Shown here: in pieces, positions 14,192-22,451 of the stretch
How the letters are laid out: each line of letters opens with the position of its first letter
Numbering within the stretch: position 1 is the first letter of the stretch
Origin: Actinoplanes oryzae
Lineage (GTDB): Bacteria > Actinomycetota > Actinomycetes > Mycobacteriales > Micromonosporaceae
Reading direction: 5' to 3'
DNA: 42,500 bases
NCBI RefSeq assembly: GCF_030757795.1
Contig: NZ_JAUQWH010000073.1
Coordinates: forward strand, 1 to 42,500
Notes under the pieces: model-generated
What the model was told of the DNA's origin: nothing
The model's input: the letters and a program-made list of their open reading frames with translations, nothing else
The model's database searches: none
Position numbers and translations under genes: made by a program

Positions 14192-15217
14192 TCAACCGGT
14201 CGTGGAAATGACCGCTTCCAGGACGGAGACCGGCATCGCCGGGATGTCAATGATCCGCGTCAGGCGCAGGCCCGCGGTGGCGAGGAGCCGCTCGAACTGG
14301 GCGGCCGTGCGCTCGTGGCCGGGCATCACCGTCATCATCAGGAGGTCGACGGCCTTGGCCTGGTGCGGGGTGTCGCCCTCGGGGAGGACCGGGTCGATCA
14401 CCAGGATGCGGGCGCCCGGGCGGGCCGCGGCGGCGCAGGTGCGCAGGAGGCGTACGCAGGTGTCGTCGTCCCAGTCGTGCAGGATGCGCTTGATCAGATA
14501 GACGTCGGCCGGCGGGACCTCGGTGCGGAAGTCGCCGGGCTCGAGGCGCCAGCGCCCGGTCACCGCCGGGTCCGCGGCGAGCACGTTGCCGGGTAGCACG
14601 TGCGGAAGGTCGAACAGCGTGCCCGTCGCCGTGGGATGGCGGCGGAGCACCGCGCACAGCAGTCCGCCCTGGCCGCCCGCCAGGTCGACCACGTGCGCGT
14701 CCGGGGGAACGGTGCAGGCGGCGGCCACGGGATCGTTCTCCAGCCCGGAGTACTGCGCCATGCCGTCGTTGAACGCGGCCACGGCTTCCGGGTTGCGCGC
14801 GTAGTGGTCGAAGAGGGGAGCGCCGAAGATGCGGTCGAAGGCGGGCTTGCCGTCGAGGGTGCTCTCGGCCACTTCGCCGGCCGAGCGCCACATGGCCGGG
14901 TCCGTCATCATGAGGACCGCCGCGCGTACGGGATGGGGTGCGTCCGTGGTCAGGGCCGCCGCCGGGGGAGTCAGCGCGAACACCCCCGGCGCGGCCTCGG
15001 TGAAGATGCCGCGGGTGGCCAGGAGGCGCAGCACCCGGTGGAGGCCGGCCTCGGTCGCACCGGTCGCCGCGGCGAGCTCCGCGACGGGCCGTGGGCCGTT
15101 CCGCAGATGGTCGGCCACGCCGGTGACGGCCGCCGCCCGCAACGCCGCCGGGACCAGGTAGCCGACGACCTCGTCCAGCACGAAGGCTGCCGCTTCGATG
15201 TCCGGGGATCCCTGCAC
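14192..15217 (-). CDS. SAM-dependent O-methyltransferase (DnrK/hydroxyindole O-methyltransferase type)
   Basis: This protein has 341 residues, the typical length of plant-type/DnrK-type small-molecule O-methyltransferases. The N-terminal part (about 1-100) is a winged-helix dimerisation domain (GPRPVAELAAATGATEAGLHR). The C-terminal Rossmann domain has the SAM loop VVDLAGGQGGLL (about 172-183), TLFDLPHVL, LEPGDF and the hallmark LIKRILHDWDDDTC (about 240-253). Such enzymes methylate hydroxyls of polyketides or aromatic metabolites; some relatives act as hydroxylases (RdmB). Start GTG 15217 has a weak RBS. It lies 15 nt after the flavoprotein gene, so the two are probably one transcript and may act on the same small molecule. 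No biosynthetic core gene is adjacent, so the substrate is unknown. Confidence 0.9.
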   Translation of the reverse strand: MQGSPDIEAAAFVLDEVVGYLVPAALRAAAVTGVADHLRNGPRPVAELAAATGATEAGLHRVLRLLATRGIFTEAAPGVFALTPPAAALTTDAPHPVRAAVLMMTDPAMWRSAGEVAESTLDGKPAFDRIFGAPLFDHYARNPEAVAAFNDGMAQYSGLENDPVAAACTVPPDAHVVDLAGGQGGLLCAVLRRHPTATGTLFDLPHVLPGNVLAADPAVTGRWRLEPGDFRTEVPPADVYLIKRILHDWDDDTCVRLLRTCAAAARPGARILVIDPVLPEGDTPHQAKAVDLLMMTVMPGHERTAAQFERLLATAGLRLTRIIDIPAMPVSVLEAVISTTG

Positions 15218-15232
15218 GGTGATCGACGCTAG

Positions 15233-16279
15233 TCAATCGTCCGGGTGGGTGTCCAGATACTTGGCGAGGGCGGAGACCGCCGCGCGGCCGGCCCGGTTGG
15301 CGCCGACCGTGGACTGGGAGGGGCCGAAGCCGACCAGGTGGACGCGGGGGTCGGCGGCGACCTGGGTGCCGGTCATCGTGATGCCGCCGCGGTCGTTGCG
15401 CAGGTGCAGCGGGTCGAGGTGGGCCAGGGCGGCCTTGAAGCCGGTCGCCCACAGGATCGTGTCGACGGCGGTGAACGAGCCGTCCGCCTCCCGGACGCCG
15501 CGCGGCTCGATCGCCGTGAACATCGGGCGCCGGTCGAGGGCGCCGCGCTGCTTGGCCGCCAGGGCGTACGGGGTCCAGATCAGGCCGGTGTAGGAGACGA
15601 CGCTGCCCGTGGGGTTGCCCGCCTCGACGTCGGCGGTGACCTTGGCGATGGTCTCGCGGCCGGCGCCTTCCGGGGTGAAGTCGTCCCGGAAGTACGGCTC
15701 GCGGCGGGTGTACCAGTACGTGGTGGCGACGCGCGAGATCTCCTCGAGCTGCTGCACCGCGGAGATGCCCCCGCCGACCACGGCGACGCGCTCGCCCGTG
15801 AACGTGTCCGCCGACACGTACTCGTGGGTGTGCAGTTGCCGGCCGAGGAAGGACTCCTGCCCGGGGTAGTGCGGCAGGACGGGGTTGGTCCACGTGCCCG
15901 TGGCATTGATGATCGCCTCGGCGAGCCAGTCGCCGTGGTCCGTCTCGACGAGCAGCCTGCGGCCCCGGTCGCGGACGGCCGAGACCGTGACCGGCCGCAG
16001 CACGGTGAGCCCGGCGGCCCGCTCGAAGCCGGCGAAGTAGCGGGGCACCGCCGTGCGGCTGGGCTCCTCGGGGTCGAGGGCGGGCTTGGGGAAGCGCGGC
16101 AGGTCGAAGATGCCGTTGACGGTCGCCATCCGCAGCGACTCCCAGCGGTGCTGCCACGCCCCGCCCGGTGCGGACTCGGCGTCGAGGATCACGTGGGCGA
16201 TGCCGCGTCGTTTGAGGTGGTAACCGGCCGAGAGCCCGGACTGCCCGGCCCCGATGACCACGACAGTCGCCTCTCTCAC
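15233..16279 (-). CDS. FAD/NADPH-dependent flavin monooxygenase-like oxidoreductase (CzcO type)
   Basis: This protein has 348 residues with two dinucleotide-binding motifs: GAGQSGLSAGYHLKRRG for FAD near residues 10-26 and VAVVGGGISAVQ for NADPH near 166-177. The late motif ILWATGFK (about 277) marks the flavin monooxygenase and CzcO-like family. The segment PGGAWQHRWESLRM is the usual FMO-like 'GG.W..rw' loop. Annotations such as 'involved in K+ transport' for this family are historical; the chemistry is NADPH-dependent oxygenation or reduction. GTG 16279 is the start, opposite the divergent E1-alpha gene across 79 nt. It heads a minus-strand run with the methyltransferase, dehydratase and regulator. 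Confidence 0.87.
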   Translation of the reverse strand: MREATVVVIGAGQSGLSAGYHLKRRGIAHVILDAESAPGGAWQHRWESLRMATVNGIFDLPRFPKPALDPEEPSRTAVPRYFAGFERAAGLTVLRPVTVSAVRDRGRRLLVETDHGDWLAEAIINATGTWTNPVLPHYPGQESFLGRQLHTHEYVSADTFTGERVAVVGGGISAVQQLEEISRVATTYWYTRREPYFRDDFTPEGAGRETIAKVTADVEAGNPTGSVVSYTGLIWTPYALAAKQRGALDRRPMFTAIEPRGVREADGSFTAVDTILWATGFKAALAHLDPLHLRNDRGGITMTGTQVAADPRVHLVGFGPSQSTVGANRAGRAAVSALAKYLDTHPDD

Positions 16280-16358
16280 AGCCGCAGACTACCCGCCGGT
16301 ACGTGCGGAAGGTCTTAAGGTGTGTCACGGTCCATGATCGGCGAGGGAGGGACCGCAC

Positions 16359-17456
16359 ATGGCGGACGACGGATTGATCCAGCTGCTGACGCCCGACGGC
16401 GAGCACGCCGGGAGCGTCACGACGGCGGACGGCGTCACGTACTCGGCCGACTTCACCGACGAGGAGTACAGGGACCTCTACCGGGACCTGGTCATCGTGC
16501 GCCGGCTGGACGCCGAGGGTCTCGCGCTGCAGCGCCAGGGCGAGCTGGGCCTGTGGGCGAGCCTGCTCGGCCAGGAGGCCGCCCAGGTCGGCTCGGGCCG
16601 GGCGCTGCGCGACCAGGACATGGTCTTCCCGACCTACCGCGAGCACGGCGTGCTCTACACCCGCGGCATCGACCCGATCATGCCGTTCGGCCTGTTCCGC
16701 GGCATCGACCAGGGCGGCTGGGACCCCAACGAGCACAAGTTCAACCAGTACACGCTGATCATCGGCGCCCAGACGCTGCACGCCACCGGCTACGCGATGG
16801 GCGTGACCCTGGACGGCGCGACCGGCACGCCCGAGGGTGAGGCCGTCATCGCGTACTTCGGCGACGGCGCCACCAGCCAGGGCGAGGTCAGCGAGGCGTT
16901 CGTGTGGGCGAGCGTGTACAACGCGCCGCTCGTCTTCTTCTGCCAGAACAACCAGTGGGCCATCTCCGAGCCGACCGAGCGCCAGACCCGGATCCCGCTG
17001 CACCGGCGCGCCGACGGCTTCGGCTTCCCCGGCATCCGGGTGGACGGCAACGACGTGCTCGCCTCGTACGCCGTGACGCGCGCGGCCCTCGACAACGCGC
17101 GCCTGGGCCAGGGGCCGACGCTGATCGAGGCGTACACGTACCGGATGGGCGCGCACACGAGCAGCGACGACCCCACCCGCTACCGTGCCGCCGGCGAGGT
17201 GGAGGAGTGGCGGGCCAAGGACCCGATCAGCCGGGTCAAGGCGTTCCTGACCAAGCAGCGCATCGCCGGCGACGACTTCTTCGAGCAGGTCGACGAGGAC
17301 GCCCGCAAGCTCGCCCTGGACCTGCGCGACCGGGTCATGGCCCTGCCCGACCCGCAGCCGGTCTCGATGTTCGACCACGTCTACCCGACCGGCTCGCCGG
17401 AGCTCGACGCCCAGCGCCGCGAGTTCCAGGACTACCACTCGGCCTTCACCGACTAG
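16359..17456 (+). CDS. pdhA: pyruvate (or branched-chain 2-oxoacid) dehydrogenase E1 component, alpha subunit, orphan
   Basis: This protein has 365 residues and covers the full alpha subunit of a heterotetrameric thiamine-diphosphate E1. The ThDP/Mg motif begins at about residue 167 (FGDGATSQGE and ends CQNNQWAIS), and the phosphorylation-loop region YRMGAHTSSDDPTRYR is intact. E1 alpha needs a beta subunit, and normally pdhB and E2 follow directly. Here the next gene is on the other strand and unrelated, so the partner must be encoded elsewhere or this is an extra copy. ATG 16359 has a good GGAGGGA SD. A hairpin follows the stop. Whether it serves pyruvate or branched-chain substrates cannot be decided from the sequence. 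Confidence 0.87.
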   Translation: MADDGLIQLLTPDGEHAGSVTTADGVTYSADFTDEEYRDLYRDLVIVRRLDAEGLALQRQGELGLWASLLGQEAAQVGSGRALRDQDMVFPTYREHGVLYTRGIDPIMPFGLFRGIDQGGWDPNEHKFNQYTLIIGAQTLHATGYAMGVTLDGATGTPEGEAVIAYFGDGATSQGEVSEAFVWASVYNAPLVFFCQNNQWAISEPTERQTRIPLHRRADGFGFPGIRVDGNDVLASYAVTRAALDNARLGQGPTLIEAYTYRMGAHTSSDDPTRYRAAGEVEEWRAKDPISRVKAFLTKQRIAGDDFFEQVDEDARKLALDLRDRVMALPDPQPVSMFDHVYPTGSPELDAQRREFQDYHSAFTD

Positions 17457-17467
17457 GGGCGCAGGCG

Positions 17468-17494
17468 GCGCCGGAGGTGCCACCCCGCCGGCGC
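17468..17494 (+). terminator. hairpin after the E1 alpha gene
   Basis: GCGCCGG (17468-17474) and CCGGCGC (17488-17494) form a perfect 7-bp stem with a 13-nt loop, 12 nt after the stop. It lies between convergent genes and could serve both. The remaining bases to 17593 show no gene. Confidence 0.45.
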
Positions 17495-17593
17495 GCGGTG
17501 TCCGATGCGGAGGGGCGGCTTCGCCGGGCCGCGTGCCGCTCGGCCGGCGGTGAACGGCCCGGCGGCAGCGGCCCGGGAGCTCGGCAGGCAGGG

Positions 17594-17974
17594 TCAGGCG
17601 TGCTGCAGGCGGTACAGGCCCGCGTCGCTGAGGCCGCCCCGGCCGGGCAGGCCGAGGACGGCGTCGGCGCCGACGAGGCGCAGGACGTCGAGGACGAGCG
17701 GGTGCAGGTTGCGCAGGCTCAGGGTGGTGCCGTGGCCGGTGGCCGCGGCGTGGCACTGCAGCAGGCCGCGGGTGCCCGCGGCGTCGATGAAGGTGACCTG
17801 GCCGAGGTCGAGCTCCACGAAGGCCGGTCGCCGGTCGAGCAGCTCGCCGACGGTCTCGCGCAGGGCGCCGACGGTGTCGTGGTCGAGCTCGCCGGTGACG
17901 GCCAGCCGGGCGCGACGGCCGGGCCCGGGCGGGGACACCTCGATGGTCAGGGGTTGCCGGTCGGGAAAATCCAT
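17594..17974 (-). CDS. STAS-domain protein (anti-sigma factor antagonist type) lacking the phospho-serine
   Basis: This is a 126-residue single STAS domain (about 8-115), the size of SpoIIAA/RsbV-type antagonists. The beta-strand/helix motif reads VTFIDAAGTRGLL near residues 63-75. In active antagonists this is F.DSSGLGVL, with a serine phosphorylated by an anti-sigma kinase. Here both Ser positions are Ala, so it cannot be switched in the usual way unless the adjacent Thr is used. It may be constitutively active, or a sensor-type STAS. No anti-sigma kinase or sigma gene is next to it. ATG 17974 has a modest SD (TGGGA). The gene is divergent from the membrane-protein gene. Confidence 0.82.
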   Translation of the reverse strand: MDFPDRQPLTIEVSPPGPGRRARLAVTGELDHDTVGALRETVGELLDRRPAFVELDLGQVTFIDAAGTRGLLQCHAAATGHGTTLSLRNLHPLVLDVLRLVGADAVLGLPGRGGLSDAGLYRLQHA

Positions 17975-18108
17975 GACGTCGTCCCAGGATGGGTGCGGCC
18001 GGCTGCCTCTCTCTGCCGAAAGTCACCGGCTCCGCGCCCCCATGCTACCGCCGTGGCCCCGGGCCCGGCGGACAGACGCGGCTTGCGCCCGGCTGGAACC
18101 ATCGCCGG

Positions 18109-18867
18109 ATGGACGTACGGGCAGCGGCCGGCGCCACGGTCTGCGGCCTTGCCACCGCCGGGGCGATCGCGGTCGTGCTCGGCTCCCTCGGCGCGTACCA
18201 GGTGCCCGACTACGCCGACCAGGACGTCACGACCGCCCTGAGTCTCGGCCTCGTCGCCACGGTGGCGGCCGTCGCCCTCGTCGCCGCGTTCCGCGTCGTC
18301 GCCGGCGGGCCCGGGCGCCAGGTTGCCGTGCCGCTTCTGCTCGTTCCGCTGGCCGTGCTGCCGCTGGTCGCCGGGGCGGAGCGCAACCGCGTCGAGGCAG
18401 CCCTGCTCTGGGGCGCCGCTGCCGTCGCGGTGCACGCGCTCATCGCGTACGGGAGGAAGGGCAGTGCCGTCGTCGTGGTGCTCGCGGTCCTGCTCACGTG
18501 GGCCGCGCAGGACCGGTGGCGGGCCCAGAAGTTCGCGGCCGTGGGCCTGCCGCTGGTCGTGCCGGACGTCCCGGGCTACCGCCTGACCGGCACCTGGGCC
18601 GGCCGCTACAGCATCAGCATGACCCTGCGCGGGCCGTCGGACCGCCGCGTCCACGCCGTCATCGAACGCCCGCGCGGCGGCTGCGGCTCGCCCCCGGCCC
18701 GCGAGCACGCGGTCCTCTGCCTGCGTGACGGCGCCGCCCTGAGGCTCGTGCCGGGCGGCGTCTCCGGGTCCGTCGCCGATCTCGAGCCCCTGGTCGCCCT
18801 GCGCGAGGCGAGCCCCGCCGAGTTCGCGAGCCACCCCGACGACGACGCTATGGCCGAGCCGGATTGA
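18109..18867 (+). CDS. integral membrane protein with extracytoplasmic C-terminal domain, function unknown
   Basis: This protein has 252 residues. I start it at ATG 18109, since upstream in-frame starts add a low-complexity Pro/Arg stretch before the first membrane helix. Four hydrophobic segments are visible (about 9-28, 42-65, 72-86 and 92-128 with a break at YGRKG). After these a domain of about 120 residues (GYRLTGTWAGRYSISMTLRG onward) carries two Cys that could be bridged. I do not recognise a family. The upstream 134 nt, shared with the divergent STAS gene, show no strong promoter. It converges on the FGGY kinase and overlaps its end by 20 nt. Confidence 0.7.
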   Translation: MDVRAAAGATVCGLATAGAIAVVLGSLGAYQVPDYADQDVTTALSLGLVATVAAVALVAAFRVVAGGPGRQVAVPLLLVPLAVLPLVAGAERNRVEAALLWGAAAVAVHALIAYGRKGSAVVVVLAVLLTWAAQDRWRAQKFAAVGLPLVVPDVPGYRLTGTWAGRYSISMTLRGPSDRRVHAVIERPRGGCGSPPAREHAVLCLRDGAALRLVPGGVSGSVADLEPLVALREASPAEFASHPDDDAMAEPD

Positions 18868-20311
18868 CGAGGGTGTCGTACATCTCGGCGAAGCGGGCGC
18901 GCCGGTCGGCGTAGTACCCGGCGTGGGCCGGGCGCGGCTCGTAGGTCGCTCCGGTGGTCCGGGGCTCGCGCGCGACGCCGGGCGCCAGCGTGTCCAGGGC
19001 GAGCAGCGCGGTGCCGCACTGCGTGGAGCGGCGGCGGGTCACGTGGGTGACGGGGCGGGCGAGGACGTCGGCGAGGATCTGCAGCCACGACGGCTGGTCG
19101 TTGCTGACCCGGCCGGCCGCGGCGACCTCGGCTATCCGCGGGGCGGCCGGGTGCAGCTCGTCGGCGACCCGGGCGTACGTGATGGCGACGCCCTCGACGA
19201 TGCCGCGGAACAGGGCGTCGGCGTCGGTAGCGGCCGACACCCCGCCGAACGCGGCGCGGGCGCTGCCGGCCCAGCCCGGGGCGCGTTCGCCGGTCAGGTA
19301 CGGCAGCACGAGCGGCGTCGCGGAGGAGGGCGGCGCGGTGAGGGCGGCCTCGGGGGAGGGGCTGAGCCGGAGCGTGCTCTGCGCCCAGCTGACGGCGCGG
19401 CCGACGTCGTTGATCGCCCCGCCGAGCAGGGTGCGCCGGGCGTCGGCCCGGTAGTTCCACAGTCCCGGCGGCAGCGGGTCGGCCGGGCCGTCGAGCAGCA
19501 CGCGCAGCGCGCCGCTGGTGGCCGTCGCCGCGGTGAGCACCGTGGCGTCGAGCGCGCCGGAGCCGATGGTGCTCGCGTAGCCGTCGGTGATTACCGGGAA
19601 CCACACGGCCCGGGCCAGCGCGGGCCGGGTCGTGGCGGGCACGGGGTCGTCCGACGGCGGGGTGAGGCGATCCGGGTCGAGGCCGGCGGCGGCCAGGAGC
19701 TCGGCGTCGAACGTGCCGGTGCGCCGGTCGAGCAGCCCGGTCCACGCCGCGGTGGACGTGCCGGCGAGCGGCTGCCCGATCAGCCGGTGCCAGATGAACT
19801 CGCCCAGCGACCACCAGTGCGCGGCCGCGGCGGCGACGCGCGGTTGCGTGGCGGCGAGCCAGCGCAGGCGCGGCGCGTGGTAGCTGGTGTGCAGGCGGGT
19901 TCCGGTGCGCTGCTGGACCGCGTACTCGTCGAGCTCCCGGCGCAGGTCCGTGACCGCGCCGGCGCTGCGGGAGTCGGCATAGGTGAGGCACGGGGTCAGC
20001 GCGCGCCCGGACGCGTCGACCGCGATCAGCGAGGCGGCGAAGGTGTCCATCGCGACGCCGGCGATGCGGGTCCCCAGGCGCGGGTCGGCGGTCACCGCGT
20101 CGAGGACCTGCCCGACCTCCGCGGTCACCTGCTCGGGGTCGATGACCGAGGTGCCGTCGGGCGCGACCGTGAACGCGTGGGGGACCTTGTGCTGCAGGCC
20201 GTGCACACGCCGGCCCGCCGCGTCGTGGACGCCGCCCCGCGTCGCGGTCGACCCGATGTCCATGGCGAGCACCAGCGGATCCTGCGCGTCGGGCAGAGAG
20301 ACGTCGGTCAT
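18848..20311 (-). CDS. FGGY-family carbohydrate kinase, gluconokinase-like
   Basis: This protein has 487 residues, the normal length of FGGY sugar kinases. The N-terminal phosphate-1 motif is LAMDIGSTATRGGVHDAAG (about 14-32). The first domain also has DPEQV and GVAMDTFAASLIAVD. The C-terminal ATPase part has SGALRV, LLGGAINDVG, LPYLTGERAPGW (typical of gluconate/xylulose kinases) and the adenosine motif VAAAGRVSNDQPSWLQILADV. It phosphorylates a sugar or sugar acid with ATP; gluconate is the best guess from the TGERAPGW region. ATG 20311 is the start. It is divergent from the GH120 xylosidase across 74 bp, so both may share the operator there. A role in using released pentoses or their oxidised forms is possible. 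Confidence 0.85.
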   Translation of the reverse strand: MTDVSLPDAQDPLVLAMDIGSTATRGGVHDAAGRRVHGLQHKVPHAFTVAPDGTSVIDPEQVTAEVGQVLDAVTADPRLGTRIAGVAMDTFAASLIAVDASGRALTPCLTYADSRSAGAVTDLRRELDEYAVQQRTGTRLHTSYHAPRLRWLAATQPRVAAAAAHWWSLGEFIWHRLIGQPLAGTSTAAWTGLLDRRTGTFDAELLAAAGLDPDRLTPPSDDPVPATTRPALARAVWFPVITDGYASTIGSGALDATVLTAATATSGALRVLLDGPADPLPPGLWNYRADARRTLLGGAINDVGRAVSWAQSTLRLSPSPEAALTAPPSSATPLVLPYLTGERAPGWAGSARAAFGGVSAATDADALFRGIVEGVAITYARVADELHPAAPRIAEVAAAGRVSNDQPSWLQILADVLARPVTHVTRRRSTQCGTALLALDTLAPGVAREPRTTGATYEPRPAHAGYYADRRARFAEMYDTLVNPARP

Positions 20312-20332
20312 CCGGCCACCCTAGCGGAGCCC

Positions 20333-20345
20333 CCGAAACTTTCGG
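20333..20345. promoter_or_regulatory. CGAAA-C-TTTCG palindromic operator
   Basis: CCGAAACTTTCGG is a perfect palindrome around a single C. It sits 4 bp upstream of the -35 of the xylosidase promoter and 21 bp upstream of the divergent kinase start. It contains the CGAA...TTCG half-sites reported for actinobacterial xylan/xylose regulators (BxlR/XlnR type). Regulation by xylose or xylo-oligosaccharides is inferred. Confidence 0.6.
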
Positions 20346-20349
20346 AGCG

Positions 20350-20379
20350 TTGACACCGTTTCTTCCGGAACTCTAGGGT
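20350..20379 (+). promoter_or_regulatory. promoter of the GH120 gene, probably leaderless
   Basis: TTGACA (20350-20355) and TAGGGT (20374-20379) are separated by 18 bp. The -10 ends 6 nt before ATG 20386, and no SD precedes that ATG, so transcription should begin at or beside the start codon. Confidence 0.7.
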
Positions 20380-20385
20380 CCCCTC

Positions 20386-22350
20386 ATGACCTTGCTGCAC
20401 GTGGCGACCACCGGCTCCGACCAGTCCAGCGGCTCTGCGGAGGAGCCGTTCCGGACGATCAACCGCGCCGCCGCCGAGGCGCGGCCGGGCGACACCGTCG
20501 TCGTGCACGCGGGGGAGTACCGGGAGTGGGTCACGCCCCGGCGTGGCGGGCTGAGCGACACGCGGCGGATCACCTACACGGCCGCCGAGGGCGAGCACGT
20601 GGTGATCAAGGGCTCGGAGCGGGTCACCACCTGGGAGCCCGACGGCGGCACGGTGTGGCGCGCGGTGCTGCCCAACGCGCTCTTCGGCGACTTCAACCCG
20701 TACGCGGAGGAGGTCGCCGGCGACTGGATCGTCTACGACGAGGGGGCGCCGCACAAGCACCTCGGCGACGTCTACCTCAACGGGCGCAGCTTCTACGAGG
20801 TCGCCGGCCGGGCCGAGCTGGACGACCCGCCGCTGCGCACCGAGGTCCTCGACAACTGGACCGGTGTGCTGACGCCGGTGCCGGACGAGGAGCAGACCCG
20901 GCTCGTCTGGTACGCGGAGGTGGGTCCCGAGGCGACGACGATCTGGGCCAACTTCCAGGGCGCCGATCCCAACCGGGAGCTGACCGAGATCAACGTACGC
21001 CGGTCGGTGTTTCATCCGCTCGTCCCGCACCTGAACTACATCACCGTGCGCGGCTTCGAGCTCGCGCAGGCCGCCTCCCCGTGGACGCCGCCCACCGCCG
21101 ACCAGCCCGGGCTCATCGGCCCGAACTGGGCCAAGGGCTGGATCATCGAGGACAACGACATCCACGACGCGAAATGCTCGGGCATCTCGCTTGGCAAGGA
21201 GGCGTCGACCGGCCACAACTACGCGACCGAGCGCGGTGACAAGCCCGGCTACCAGTACCAGCTGGAGTCGGTCTTCTCGGCGCGGCAGATCGGCTGGGAC
21301 GCCGAGCACATCGGCTCGCACGTCGTGCGGCGCAACACCATCCACCACTGCGGGCAGAACGGGATCGTCGGGCACCTCGGCTGCGTCTTCTCGACGATCG
21401 AGGACAACCACATCCACCACATCGCCCTCAAGCGCGAGTTCTACGGCTACGAGATCGGCGGCATCAAGCTGCACGCCGCCATCGACGTGGCGATCCGGCA
21501 CAACCGCATCCACGACTGCTCGCTGGGCACGTGGCTGGACTGGGAGACGCAGGGCACCCGGATCACCCGCAACGTCTACCACGACAACAACCGCGACCTC
21601 TTCGTCGAGGTGAGCCACGGCCCGTACCTGGTGGACCACAACGTCCTGGGTTCCCGCGCCTCCTTCGAGTCGTTCAGCCAGGGCGGCGCCTTCGTGGGCA
21701 ACCTGGTCGCCGGCGCGGTGTGGCTGGTGCCCGTGCTGGACCGGGCCACTCCCTACCACCGGCCGCACAGCACCCAGGTCGCCGGCTACGCCGTGATCCG
21801 CGGCGGCGACGACCGCTGGATCGGCAACATCTTCCTGGGCGGGTCCCTGGCCGAGGCGTACGACAAGGACCGCCGCCAGCCGGGCTCCACCGAGGCCGGC
21901 TACGGCCTGGCCGGCTACGACGCGCACCCGTCCTCCTTCGACGAGTACCTGTCCCGCCTGGCCGCCCAGCCCGCGGGCGACCACCAGCGCTTCGCCGACG
22001 TCCTGCAGCCGGTCTGGGCCCGCGACAACGTCTACCTTGCCGGGGCCCGCCCCTTCGCCGGCGAGCCCACCCCGCACGTCCTCGACGCCGGCGCCGTCTC
22101 GGTCGAGGCCGAGGGCGACGAGGTCTACCTGGTCACCGACCTGCCCGCCGGCTTCGGCGACGCGCGCCTCGGCGTGGTCGGCGGCCGCGACCTGCCCCGG
22201 GTCCGCTTCGCCGACGCCGACTTCGAGGAGCCCGACGGCACCCCGGCCGTGATCACCACCGACCTCACCGGCGCCACCCGCCCCGCCACCGCCGCCCCGG
22301 GCCCGATCGCCGCCCTGTCCGCCGGCCGCTCCCGCACCCGCATCTGGTGA
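20386..22350 (+). CDS. GH120 beta-xylosidase
   Basis: This protein has 654 residues and no signal peptide, so it is cytoplasmic. It starts with the conserved GH120 N-terminus (HVATTGSDQSSGSAEEPFRT) and continues as a right-handed parallel beta-helix (EDNDIHDAKCSGISLG, RNTIHHCGQNGIVGHLG, IEDNHIHHIALKREFYG). The catalytic pair of the family is recognisable: Asp385 in SLGTWLDWETQGTR as nucleophile and Glu408 in FVEVSHGPYL as acid/base. Their 23-residue spacing is the same as I recall for Asp382/Glu405 of the Thermoanaerobacterium enzyme. It should release xylose from xylo-oligosaccharides taken up by the cell. The operator and promoter just upstream fit xylose control. The kinase next door is divergent. 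Confidence 0.92.
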   Translation: MTLLHVATTGSDQSSGSAEEPFRTINRAAAEARPGDTVVVHAGEYREWVTPRRGGLSDTRRITYTAAEGEHVVIKGSERVTTWEPDGGTVWRAVLPNALFGDFNPYAEEVAGDWIVYDEGAPHKHLGDVYLNGRSFYEVAGRAELDDPPLRTEVLDNWTGVLTPVPDEEQTRLVWYAEVGPEATTIWANFQGADPNRELTEINVRRSVFHPLVPHLNYITVRGFELAQAASPWTPPTADQPGLIGPNWAKGWIIEDNDIHDAKCSGISLGKEASTGHNYATERGDKPGYQYQLESVFSARQIGWDAEHIGSHVVRRNTIHHCGQNGIVGHLGCVFSTIEDNHIHHIALKREFYGYEIGGIKLHAAIDVAIRHNRIHDCSLGTWLDWETQGTRITRNVYHDNNRDLFVEVSHGPYLVDHNVLGSRASFESFSQGGAFVGNLVAGAVWLVPVLDRATPYHRPHSTQVAGYAVIRGGDDRWIGNIFLGGSLAEAYDKDRRQPGSTEAGYGLAGYDAHPSSFDEYLSRLAAQPAGDHQRFADVLQPVWARDNVYLAGARPFAGEPTPHVLDAGAVSVEAEGDEVYLVTDLPAGFGDARLGVVGGRDLPRVRFADADFEEPDGTPAVITTDLTGATRPATAAPGPIAALSAGRSRTRIW

Positions 22351-22355
22351 CCTAC

Positions 22356-22391
22356 GGTATGGCGTTTTCGGTATAGACAGCGATGCATACC
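22356..22391 (+). promoter_or_regulatory. GGTAT direct and inverted repeats upstream of the subtilase gene
   Basis: GGTAT occurs at 22356 and 22370, and its complement ATACC at 22387-22391, so the last two form GGTAT-N12-ATACC. They lie in the 101-bp gap between the GH120 stop and the subtilase start, the only AT-rich stretch there. This could be an operator or promoter; the evidence is only the repeat pattern. Confidence 0.3.
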
Positions 22392-22451
22392 GGGGGCTTA
22401 GTCTCGGCGGAACGGGCGCTCACCCGGCGTCCGAAGGACGAGAGGATCCCC

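Noticed and set aside
14247..18026. A 1259-codon minus-strand open frame
   Set aside because: It runs through E1 alpha, flavoprotein and methyltransferase genes in another frame and has the biased composition of a high-GC shadow. The genes it covers have clear motifs.
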